From the NCBI GenBank assembly GCA_964468475.1, contig CAYXUL010000001.1, forward strand, positions 151,032 to 215,031: DNA of 64,000 nt, read 5' to 3'. This document shows, piece after piece, positions 8,546 to 16,102 of this stretch. Under the pieces are notes generated by a model. The model searched no databases. It was not told the DNA's origin and worked only from the letters and a program-made list of their open reading frames with translations. Numbering within the stretch: position 1 is the stretch's first letter; each line of letters opens with the position of its first letter. Made by a program: the position numbers and the translations under genes. This stretch comes from JBECKX01 sp964468475 (GTDB lineage: Bacteria; Zixibacteria; MSB-5A5; CAIYYT01).

Positions 8546-9106
8546 TCAGTTGGAGCGCTCGACGTAGTTGCCGTTGGAAGTGTCGATCTTGATCTTGTCG
8601 CCGATCTTGATGAACGGCGGCACCTTGACCTCGAGGCCGGTCTCGACCTTACAGGTCTTCGTTATATTCGAGACGGTGTCACCCTTGGCCACCGGTTCGG
8701 TTTCGATAACCTCCAGAATCACGTGCGGGGGCATATCAATATTGATCGGTTTGCCCTCGAAGTAGAGTATCGAGTAATTCTCATTCTCCTGAAGGAACTC
8801 GCGGTAGTCGGCAACCTGATCCTTGGTTAGAAAGAACTGCTCGAAAGTATCATTGTCCATGAAGTGCCACTGCTCGCCATCGTTGTAGAGATACTGGCAT
8901 TTCTTATGATCAAAATCGGGCTGGGGAAAGCTCTCTCCTGAGGAGAAAGTTCGTTCAATCACTTGTCCGGTGATGATATTCTTAAGTTTGGTGCGCACAT
9001 TGGCGCGACCGCGCCCGGTCTGCGAGCGCAGAAAGTCGACTATATAGAACGGTTCACCGTCAATCGCTATCTTCATTCCCGTGCGGAAATCACTTGTCGT
9101 GATCAT
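8546..9106 (-). CDS. efp: Elongation factor P with Arg at the modified loop
   Basis: Rescues ribosomes stalled at polyproline by contacting the P-site tRNA. The 186-residue protein has the three EF-P beta-barrel domains (MITTSDFRTGMKIAIDGEPF at the start, GDKIKIDTSNGNYVERS at the end). The usual PGKGQA loop reads TGRGRANVRTKL, so the residue normally modified on Lys is Arg32. Arg at this site is known in EF-P rhamnosylated by EarP, but no earP is present here. A strong GGAGGAG site precedes the ATG. First gene of the efp-RNase H-eIF2B-like operon. Confidence 0.96.
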   Translation of the reverse strand: MITTSDFRTGMKIAIDGEPFYIVDFLRSQTGRGRANVRTKLKNIITGQVIERTFSSGESFPQPDFDHKKCQYLYNDGEQWHFMDNDTFEQFFLTKDQVADYREFLQENENYSILYFEGKPINIDMPPHVILEVIETEPVAKGDTVSNITKTCKVETGLEVKVPPFIKIGDKIKIDTSNGNYVERSN

Positions 9107-9160
9107 TGCTCCTCCGATATGGGGGCTGTGTGTTCATGCAGTCGTTCGTTACAAATAGCT

Positions 9161-9189
9161 ATTATAATGAAAACCCCTTTCTCGCAGAA
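9161..9189 (-). promoter_or_regulatory. Promoter of the efp operon
   Basis: On the minus strand a perfect TATAAT lies at 9166-9161, with a weak TTCTGC 17 bases upstream at 9189-9184. The predicted start is about 50 bases ahead of efp. Confidence 0.55.
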
Positions 9190-9202
9190 ACGATTTTTGT
9201 GG

Positions 9203-10153
9203 TTAGCGGCTGGCGTTCGCGTCAAGAGTGCCCCGGGCAAGCTTCAATACTGCTTCACGTAAAGTAGATGGCTCGAGAACGGTGATCGACGCGCCGAATC
9301 CCACCAGCCAACGTGAGATTTCGGAGAGCCCCGCGACTGTAGCCCGGTACTCAATCTCATTGTCACTTATTCGTTCAATCTGCTCGTTGCGATGATGCTT
9401 CGAGTCAAGCATGATCCGCGCTGCTGTGCCACGGAAGCGAACGACGATTGGCGTGGGCTTGCCCACCTCAACATCCCATGAATCGCGGAAGTACCGCTCC
9501 GGAGTAAGTGAGTAATTGGCTGGAAAGTGTTTGTCCTCTTTGGCAATTGAGCCCATACGATCGACACGGAAGAGACGGACATCCTGCCGTGAACGACAAT
9601 ACCCGACGAGGTACCACGAATGACGGCGGAATACCACAAAATAGGGTTCAACCTCGCGCAGCGAGATTCCGCTTTCGAGCGAATGGTAGCTCAGCTTCAC
9701 AACCTGGAAATCCTCAGCCGCCTCCCGCAATAGAGTGAGTTTAGCTTCAAGTTTGTCTGAGTTGGTGACCGACTTCAGAGATATTGCCTGTTTGGGTGCG
9801 CGCCGCTTCAGTTTCTCAGGGATCAGGCTGTTGACGGCCTGGTTTACCTTTGCCAGTACTGACTTAACCGCTTCGCCGCCATGCCTCATTCTGGTAAACG
9901 GCGATCCTTCCAGGGCCGCTTTCAGTACCAGGTACTCTTCGATATTCAAATTGAGCGGCGGCAGGAAGGTTCCCGGCAGGAGCTTATAGCCGTTGTCGTA
10001 GAAAATCGGCGCTCCCGCCTCCGACAGCGCCACCACGTCACGATAAATCGTTCGCTCAGATACACCGCACTGACGCGCCAATTCGGCGGCCGTACAGCTG
10101 CGATTGCTGCGAATAATATTGAGAATTTTGAGCAGTCTTCCCGCTTTGGACAT
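9203..10153 (-). CDS. WYL-domain transcriptional regulator
   Basis: A 316-residue DNA-binding regulator. The N-terminal DeoR-type helix-turn-helix is visible as TAAELARQCGVSERTIYRDVVALSEAG spread over residues 21-47. The central WYL domain (about 140-220) includes KLSYHSLES...REVEPYFVVFRRHSWYLVGYCRSRQDVRLFRVDRM, and a C-terminal WCX-type extension follows. WYL domains are thought to bind nucleic-acid or nucleotide ligands. It is divergent from the surface operon at 10.4 kb, so that operon or its own promoter are candidate targets. Confidence 0.88.
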   Translation of the reverse strand: MSKAGRLLKILNIIRSNRSCTAAELARQCGVSERTIYRDVVALSEAGAPIFYDNGYKLLPGTFLPPLNLNIEEYLVLKAALEGSPFTRMRHGGEAVKSVLAKVNQAVNSLIPEKLKRRAPKQAISLKSVTNSDKLEAKLTLLREAAEDFQVVKLSYHSLESGISLREVEPYFVVFRRHSWYLVGYCRSRQDVRLFRVDRMGSIAKEDKHFPANYSLTPERYFRDSWDVEVGKPTPIVVRFRGTAARIMLDSKHHRNEQIERISDNEIEYRATVAGLSEISRWLVGFGASITVLEPSTLREAVLKLARGTLDANASR

Positions 10154-10200
10154 CGTTTCCCTCTTTAGCCGAAGTCCACTTTCAGGCCCGTTGACATTCT

Positions 10201-10228
10201 ATTCTACGTTATGACACGTTCCTGTCAA
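10201..10228 (-). promoter_or_regulatory. Promoter of the WYL regulator with flanking inverted TTGACA
   Basis: On the minus strand TTGACA (10228-10223) and TAGAAT (10206-10201) are 16 bases apart. A second TTGACA in the opposite orientation lies at 10191-10196, giving a wide inverted pair around the core promoter that could be an operator. Confidence 0.6.
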
Positions 10229-10235
10229 GTCATTT

Positions 10236-10277
10236 TGGGAGAGTTGACCCATCCCCTGTGGTATGGGAGTTGTCCCA
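10236..10277. repeat. Two related TGGGA...CCCA inverted motifs in the divergent intergenic region
   Basis: Positions 10236-10251 read TGGGAGAGTTGACCCA, and 10264-10277 read TGGGAGTTGTCCCA. The second is a perfect 5-base inverted repeat around GTTG. They sit between the WYL promoter and the surface operon, a fitting place for a regulator-binding site. This is inference from position and symmetry only. Confidence 0.4.
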
Positions 10278-10427
10278 CATTTCCTGCCCGAAAACACCCC
10301 CGCTGCAACCTGAAACACCCACAGTAACAACCCGGCATTTATTCACTTACGCCGAATTGTGTGAGCGGCACGAGCATTGCATTGAAGTGGTCGACACCTA
10401 CGCCTTTTGGGAGAGGTAACAACTTAA

Positions 10428-12389
10428 ATGAATTGGGCTAACATCCTTAAGATCATTGTGGCCGCAGCGGTGTGCATTGTCGTGTTCCTGCTGCTTGGTT
10501 GCTCGATCGAATCACCGCAGGCACCAAGTTGGGACGTGCCGATCACGATTCCACTGATCGATCGCTCCTACACCTCCGGTGAGCTATTTCAGAAGATAAG
10601 TAGTGACAACATCGAGGTCGCTGACGATGGCAGCGCCAGTTTCGTGGTTAATCACGGCCTTGAGGATGTCAACTTCGAATCTCTGCTCCAGTACAACGAC
10701 GTCCACGACACGCATGCAGAGCAGATCGGGCTGCTTCCCCTACCCAAAGCCGCTGACCAGCAAGTGGCCTACAACCTCTCCGACTATGTTTCGCTGGTCG
10801 CCGGCGAAGTTCCCGCAGCGGGGGTTACGGCTACTGCAGGGGTCGGTCAACCATCAACTTTCGCCGCAGCCGAATTTGCCTCGGGTACGCTGAGTCTGCA
10901 GGTCACCAACAACACCGGTCTGGCGCTTGATTCGGTAACTGTCACGCTGCTCGATCTAAACGGCGCGGTAACGACTACCAGCATCAGCGGTGGCCTTGGT
11001 GTGGGCGAACTATACTCCACCGACATCTCTGTCGCCGGCAAGATCGTCACCGGCAATCTTTCTCTGGAAACCTATTTCCATACGCAAGGTGGGGCACTGC
11101 TCAGCCTTGCCGAGAAAACGCTGGATGTCACGCTATCGTACGGTGATGACCTTATGGTCAGTTCCCTTACGGGACAGGTGGGTCAATTTCAGAGAGTGTA
11201 CCACGAGGAGAACTCGGTTAACGATGAGTCTTCAATTATTTCCGCACAACTCAAGTCGGGAAAGCTGGTGCTCAACTGGACCAATCAGCTGCCGGTGCCC
11301 GTCAGTATTAATGCCACATTCCCGGAAATTACCAATCAATCCGGATTGCTGGATCTAGCGGTAAGTCTGCCTGCCTATTCGCAAGCTACTCAGGATTATT
11401 CGCTGGATGGTTGGCACATAGAGCCGGCCAACAACAGGCTCGGGGTTGATGTCGTTACCAACGTCGCCGGCAGCGGTGGAACGCAGGTAACGATGTCGTC
11501 CAGCGATCAGTTCTCGGTTGAAGTTGAACTGAGTGACCTTCAGGCAGAATCTGCTGAGATCATACCTCAACCCACTGACATAACCTGGAATCAAACACAG
11601 CTTAACATAGATGTCCCCACCGGTTTTGAGCATGTATCGCCGGCACTGGTAGAACTTGAAATTGCGGTGCAAAACTACTCCGAGCTAAGCGGAACGGTGC
11701 AGCTCAATTTGACCGCTGATAACGGCAAGAGTCTTATGGTTAACGGTGAGGTCACCGCCGGCTCAGCTGCCTCTCCCCGGGAGAGCATAATTTACTCTGA
11801 TCAGCTGGCAGACCTGTTGACGCCGATCCCGAATCAGATCGAGGTTTCGGGGCTGGCTGTGGTAGGCGATGGCGCGACCACGGTAAACCTCAACTCCAGC
11901 GATCATCTGGAAGCGACGGCGACTATCAGCGCGCCGATGTCGGTCAAACTCGACGACGCCACGGTCGAGGGTGATCCCAACGAACTCAATATCGACAGGG
12001 ACCTTGCCAACAAAGCAGATCGTCTTCTGGAAGGCAGATTCCAGGGGACAATCTCGAATCACTTACCCCTGGGTGCTTCCGTGAGCATCTACTTCGCCAC
12101 CAGCGAAGCGGAGTTGTTTTCCAATCCACAGACAATCATTGGTCCCTTTACCGTCAATGCCGGGCAGGTTGACGGTAGTGGAGTCGTCGGCTCGACCACT
12201 GATACGCAGAACGACGTCAGCCTGACTGCTGAAGATCTAGCCGTCTTCCAAAATCAGCGGCTCTATATCGCGCCGGTAATCAACCTGCAGGGCACCAACG
12301 GTGAGGTCGTCCATATCCGGGCTGCGGACTATCTCGATATCAGCGGCCTGGTTACCATCACGACCCGGTTGGGTGGGAAGGACTTCTAA
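10428..12389 (+). CDS. Large secreted lipoprotein of unknown function
   Basis: The 653-residue product starts with a hydrophobic stretch ending in a lipobox (LLLGCSIE, Cys at about 25), so it should be lipidated. No enzyme motif was recognised. The body is rich in Ser, Thr, Asn and Val with alternating beta-type patterns, consistent with several Ig-like or beta-sandwich domains. A GGGAGAGG site precedes the ATG. The stop overlaps the next ATG by one base (TAATG), tying it to the barrel and M6 protease genes. An anchor or accessory role at the outer membrane is plausible. Confidence 0.75.
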   Translation: MNWANILKIIVAAAVCIVVFLLLGCSIESPQAPSWDVPITIPLIDRSYTSGELFQKISSDNIEVADDGSASFVVNHGLEDVNFESLLQYNDVHDTHAEQIGLLPLPKAADQQVAYNLSDYVSLVAGEVPAAGVTATAGVGQPSTFAAAEFASGTLSLQVTNNTGLALDSVTVTLLDLNGAVTTTSISGGLGVGELYSTDISVAGKIVTGNLSLETYFHTQGGALLSLAEKTLDVTLSYGDDLMVSSLTGQVGQFQRVYHEENSVNDESSIISAQLKSGKLVLNWTNQLPVPVSINATFPEITNQSGLLDLAVSLPAYSQATQDYSLDGWHIEPANNRLGVDVVTNVAGSGGTQVTMSSSDQFSVEVELSDLQAESAEIIPQPTDITWNQTQLNIDVPTGFEHVSPALVELEIAVQNYSELSGTVQLNLTADNGKSLMVNGEVTAGSAASPRESIIYSDQLADLLTPIPNQIEVSGLAVVGDGATTVNLNSSDHLEATATISAPMSVKLDDATVEGDPNELNIDRDLANKADRLLEGRFQGTISNHLPLGASVSIYFATSEAELFSNPQTIIGPFTVNAGQVDGSGVVGSTTDTQNDVSLTAEDLAVFQNQRLYIAPVINLQGTNGEVVHIRAADYLDISGLVTITTRLGGKDF

Positions 12390-13645
12390 TGAAAAAGTTT
12401 ACCTTCATGCAGACAATAGCTGCCGCGATGCTTATGGCAGTCGTCGCCGGTACTTCCCTGATGGCGCAATCGCTGCAAAGTGCGCATAGCCTGGGAATGG
12501 CCGACAGCTACATGCAGCTTAGCGAGAATTGCGAAGCGGCGTCAGCCAATCCCGCCAACCTGGCTTCACCTGAGCAGCAAAAACTCAGCATCAAGCTAAT
12601 TTCAGCAGCGGCACACTTCGCCAACAACTCCTTTACGCTTGCAGACTACAATCGTTACAACGGCGCCTACCTAACCGAAGCCGATAAGCAGGACATCCTG
12701 AGGAAAATTCCCGATGGCGGCCTGGTGTTCGCTTACGACGCCTCTGCGTCGGCAGTTTCGTTCTCGTATGGAGCTTTTGCATTCACCGCCGCAGGTATTG
12801 GCGGAGGACGTGGCAGCGTCGCTAAGGACCCGATCGAGTTAGCGTTGATGGGCAACAAGATCGGTGAGGTTCACACCGCCAGTGACTCCTACGCCGACAA
12901 TTGGGCCGCACTTTCATTCGGCGGCAGCTTCGGCGCCCGGCTATTCGAAATGAACGGCTTTACCGTAGATGGTGGGGTCACTGTCAAGTACCTACAGGGA
13001 CTGGCGTACTATGGCGTCACCGAGCTGACCGCGGAAGCGGTAACGCAGGCGACAGGTATCTCCGGCGAGGGTGGATTAACGACACTTGAAGCCCAGGGAG
13101 GCAGCGGCTACGCAGCTGATCTGGGATTGTCAGTAACAGGCAATTCCACCCGCTACGGTTTGGTGCTGCACAACGCACTAGCGAGTATCAACTGGAATCG
13201 TGACGTCAAGAAGACGATCTACAGCTTCTACCTCGAAAACATGAATATAGAAAATGCCGGCAGCGATTCCGTTTCGGTATCTGACGAGGTCGACGTACCG
13301 ACAGACAATTTTTCCACCCGTCCACCGCTTGAATTAGAGTTGGGCGCGTCCCGGCATTTCGGAAAGCTCCTCGCTGCCGCTGATCTCAAACAGGGTTTTG
13401 CGGAGACAGCCTTTGTTTCTAAGACTCCGCGGCTGGCTGCGGGTATTGAATATCCCCTGGTATCATCTCTGGTGCTGCGCTCCGGCCTGGCGGCTGGAGG
13501 CGTTGACAAGTACTCTGCCGCTGTAGGGGGCGGATTCAATTTCGGCATCGTAAATCTCGATCTGGCTTATGCGTCGACCGGCACGCTGCTGCCATTCGGC
13601 GGTCGTGGAGCCCGGCTGGCTTTTGCAACGATTCTGGAATTTTAG
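12389..13645 (+). CDS. Predicted outer-membrane beta-barrel protein
   Basis: A signal peptide (residues 1-27, ending SLMAQS) is followed by AHSLGMADSYMQLSENCEAASANPANLA, here split as AHSLGMADSYM and ANPANLA, an arrangement seen in FadL/PorV-like and DUF5723-type barrels. Alternating strands rich in Gly, Tyr and aromatic residues continue to the C-terminus, which ends LAFATILEF with a terminal Phe typical of barrel proteins. The 418-residue length fits about 14 strands. PorV-like proteins act as shuttles in type IX secretion, a role that would suit the downstream cargo, but this is inference. Confidence 0.7.
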   Translation: MKKFTFMQTIAAAMLMAVVAGTSLMAQSLQSAHSLGMADSYMQLSENCEAASANPANLASPEQQKLSIKLISAAAHFANNSFTLADYNRYNGAYLTEADKQDILRKIPDGGLVFAYDASASAVSFSYGAFAFTAAGIGGGRGSVAKDPIELALMGNKIGEVHTASDSYADNWAALSFGGSFGARLFEMNGFTVDGGVTVKYLQGLAYYGVTELTAEAVTQATGISGEGGLTTLEAQGGSGYAADLGLSVTGNSTRYGLVLHNALASINWNRDVKKTIYSFYLENMNIENAGSDSVSVSDEVDVPTDNFSTRPPLELELGASRHFGKLLAAADLKQGFAETAFVSKTPRLAAGIEYPLVSSLVLRSGLAAGGVDKYSAAVGGGFNFGIVNLDLAYASTGTLLPFGGRGARLAFATILEF

Positions 13646-13671
13646 AAATGTCTTTTATAAGGAGGTGCGAC

Positions 13672-15393
13672 GTGAAAGCGCAAAATCGATTGGTGATGGC
13701 CCTGTTGTCCATCGGCGTGCTGTTCTGGGCTGTTGGGGCCGCAGTAGCAATGCCGCCATATCCGGGTCTGCTGGACAGCCTCAAGGCGAACGGCAGTGAT
13801 ATGTCTCATGTCCTGCAGAGTTGCCCCTTTGCCAAACTGCAGCAGCAAGGTGGGGTACCTGCCTACGCCGGTGAACCTATTCATTTGAATCCTGCTGCAC
13901 CGATCTCAGAGAACATCCTCTGTGTCCTCGTAGAGTTCTCAGATAAGCCGATGCAGGTGAATCCAGGCTTCTTTGACACGCTGTTGTTTGAAAATCAGCC
14001 CGGTTGCGTGCGGCACTACTATAATGAAGTCACCTACGGCTCATTCGATGTTGTGACGGTCAATCTTCCGTCCGATCTGGGCTGGCAGACAGCACCGCAG
14101 ACTTACGCTTACTATTGCAACGGCAACAACGGTATGGGTGCCTATCCGCAGAATTCGCAGAAGCTGGTCGAGGATATCGTCGACGCGATTGATTCACTGG
14201 TTGATTTTGCGGTATATGACAATAACAGTGATGGCTACGTTGACGGACTGATGATAGTCCATACGGGACCAGGCGCCGAGCTTACGGGAAGTGCTAACGA
14301 TATCTGGTCGCACAAATGGGGTATCACACCGCGGCTCAAGGACGGTGTGTTTATCTCCACCTACGCGATCGAGCCCGAATATTGGCTGAATCCCGGAGAT
14401 ATGACCCTGGGCGTATTTGCCCATGAGATGGGGCACGCCTTCTTTGATTTACCTGACCTCTATGACGTTGACTACTCCTCCAATGGAATTGGCAAGTGGT
14501 CACTCATGGCTGGCGGCTCGTGGAACGGTTCGCTCGGGAACTCGCCGGCGCATTTCGACGCCTGGTCGAAAGTTACTGCAGGCATTTGCTCGGCGACGAA
14601 TGTGACCTCCAATATCAGCGGACAGTCGATTCCTGATGTGGAGACCAATGATACCGGCGCGATTTTCCGCCTGTGGACCAACGGCTCGGCGGGTGACGAG
14701 TACTTCCTGATCGAGAACCGCGAAAAAACCGGCTACGACTCAGGATTGCCCGGTCAGGGATTGCTGATCTGGCACATCGATGAAGCACAGACTACCGTCG
14801 ACAACACCGACAATGCCAATGAATGGTACCCGGGGCACACTGCTTCCGGTCACTACCGCGTAGCGCTGGAACAGGCTGACGGTCTGTACGAGCTTGAAAA
14901 GAAACTTGATCAGGGAGATGGGGCTGATCCTTATCCGGGTTCAACAAGCAACACCAGTTTCAATGCGCTGTCAAGTCCGTCATCGAATGACTACAATGAC
15001 CAGGAAACGCTGGTGGGAGTGACGAATGTCTCGGCGCCGGGCGCGACGATGACGGCAGACCTCTCAGTTAGCCTGCTGGCAGACGTAGACGATTATGGCT
15101 ACTCAGCGACTCTGCCGGAGAGCTACGACTTGAAGCAGAATTATCCGAACCCGTTCAATCCGACGACCAGGATCACGTTTGACCTACCCCATTCGGGACA
15201 CGTCAACCTATCCGTGTTTAACGTCCTGGGAGAACAAGTCGATCAACTCATCGATAATGATCTCCCCGCCGGCAGGCACAGCATCAGCTGGGTCTCCGAA
15301 TCGCACGGAGGAGCGTTGCCGTCAGGGGTGTACTTCTACAAACTCAGCACGCGCGACATCACGCTGACAAAAAAGATGTTACTACTGAAGTAG
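13672..15393 (+). CDS. M6-family secreted metalloprotease with type IX-like sorting tail
   Basis: Zinc metalloprotease of the immune-inhibitor A type. After a signal peptide, the motif HEMGHAFFDLPDLYD at about residue 251 supplies the HExxH ligands. The tail from about residue 485 (YDLKQNYPNPFNPTTRI ... GVYFYKL) is the FlgD-like domain used for type IX sorting in this phylum group. AAGGAGG lies six bases before the GTG, so GTG is preferred to an ATG 24 bases upstream that precedes the ribosome site. Last gene of the operon, before a hairpin terminator. Confidence 0.9.
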   Translation: MKAQNRLVMALLSIGVLFWAVGAAVAMPPYPGLLDSLKANGSDMSHVLQSCPFAKLQQQGGVPAYAGEPIHLNPAAPISENILCVLVEFSDKPMQVNPGFFDTLLFENQPGCVRHYYNEVTYGSFDVVTVNLPSDLGWQTAPQTYAYYCNGNNGMGAYPQNSQKLVEDIVDAIDSLVDFAVYDNNSDGYVDGLMIVHTGPGAELTGSANDIWSHKWGITPRLKDGVFISTYAIEPEYWLNPGDMTLGVFAHEMGHAFFDLPDLYDVDYSSNGIGKWSLMAGGSWNGSLGNSPAHFDAWSKVTAGICSATNVTSNISGQSIPDVETNDTGAIFRLWTNGSAGDEYFLIENREKTGYDSGLPGQGLLIWHIDEAQTTVDNTDNANEWYPGHTASGHYRVALEQADGLYELEKKLDQGDGADPYPGSTSNTSFNALSSPSSNDYNDQETLVGVTNVSAPGATMTADLSVSLLADVDDYGYSATLPESYDLKQNYPNPFNPTTRITFDLPHSGHVNLSVFNVLGEQVDQLIDNDLPAGRHSISWVSESHGGALPSGVYFYKLSTRDITLTKKMLLLK

Positions 15394-15472
15394 TTTTGTG
15401 CCCTGAAAGTACGCAGCTGCCGACGGCGCCAAGAATCTCTTAGTAAAGATTCCTGCCGAAATCAGCCACTCG

Positions 15473-15502
15473 GGGGAGTCCTGTGGTAAACCAGGACTCC
15501 CC
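15473..15502 (+). terminator. Intrinsic terminator after the M6 protease operon
   Basis: An 11-base perfect stem (GGGGAGTCCTG with CAGGACTCCCC) encloses an 8-base loop and is followed by TTAGGTTTT. It abuts the stop codon of the convergent zinc-ribbon gene, so it may serve both strands. Confidence 0.75.
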
Positions 15503-15796
15503 TTAGGTTTTAGGGGCGGAATCGGAGTCGCCGTCACCGTTCCTGTCGTCGTCCGGGTATTTGAAACCAGGATCGTCCATGTCGACATCCAATGGCGAGT
15601 CGTATTCCGCAGGCCTGTTTGTGTAACCGTTGCTGCCGCGCCGCCCGTTATTCTTGTATTCGGCGTAACATGAACGGCATCGTTTCGGGTCCTCGGTATA
15701 ACCCTTCTCGAAAAAGTACTCTTGAGCTCCAGCCGTGAAAGCAAATTCTTCCTTGCAGTCAACGCAAATCAGAATCTTGGTTTTGAAATCTTCCAT
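15503..15796 (-). CDS. Small zinc-ribbon protein
   Basis: A 97-residue protein whose first 50 residues form a four-Cys zinc ribbon: LICVDCKEEF and RCRSCYAEYK. The fold matches the zinc-ribbon domain found in small bacterial proteins of unknown role. The C-terminal half is acidic and disordered-looking (DVDMDDPGFKYPDDD). It is transcribed alone from a strong promoter with an unusually long leader. Function unknown; nucleic-acid or protein binding is possible. Confidence 0.8.
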   Translation of the reverse strand: MEDFKTKILICVDCKEEFAFTAGAQEYFFEKGYTEDPKRCRSCYAEYKNNGRRGSNGYTNRPAEYDSPLDVDMDDPGFKYPDDDRNGDGDSDSAPKT

Positions 15797-15975
15797 AAAT
15801 CCCCCCGTCCAGGTTTATGGATGTTTAGGTACTAATAGTGCGAAGTAGCTAGGCTCCATCCTCTCGTAAAATGTGTGTCCCTACACTAAGTTTCCATTTC
15901 AGCGAACCCAGTGTCGACTGAAATGGTGATCTCCACGGACCAAAAGCTCATGAACGACTAATTTTGTATTAGTTC
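15797..15975 (-). promoter_or_regulatory. Long structured 5' leader of the zinc-ribbon gene
   Basis: The promoter at 15982-16011 predicts a leader of about 180 bases. It contains a perfect 9-base inverted repeat (CCATTTCAG at 15894-15902 with CTGAAATGG at 15918-15926) and a smaller ACTAAT/ATTAGT hairpin near its 5' end. No open frame with a ribosome site was seen, so the space may hold a regulatory RNA. Confidence 0.45.
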
Positions 15976-15981
15976 GATTTG

Positions 15982-16011
15982 AGTATATTCCTAAGTGCAC
16001 CAAAATGTCAA
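15982..16011 (-). promoter_or_regulatory. Promoter of the zinc-ribbon gene
   Basis: On the minus strand TTGACA (16011-16006) and TATACT (15987-15982) are separated by 18 bases, in an AT-rich setting. Confidence 0.75.
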
Positions 16012-16072
16012 CTAAAACTTTTGAAAAACTAGTGGAGAGAGTTTTGAGGATGATGAATTATCTTAAAGCGTC

Positions 16073-16096
16073 AAGGTCGACAGCAGGGTCAACCTT
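16073..16096 (-). terminator. Possible terminator of the cohesin/kinase locus
   Basis: Just after the stop of the 1201-residue gene, AAGGTTGAC and GTCGACCTT form a 9-base stem with one wobble pair and a 6-base loop. The following bases are only mildly T-rich, so efficiency is uncertain. Confidence 0.4.
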
Positions 16097-16102
16097 AAAC
16101 AG

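Noticed and set aside
12389..13645. TraF-type conjugation protein
   Set aside because: The N-terminal pattern can resemble TraF-annotated proteins, but no conjugation gene is near and the chain looks like a beta-barrel with a terminal Phe.
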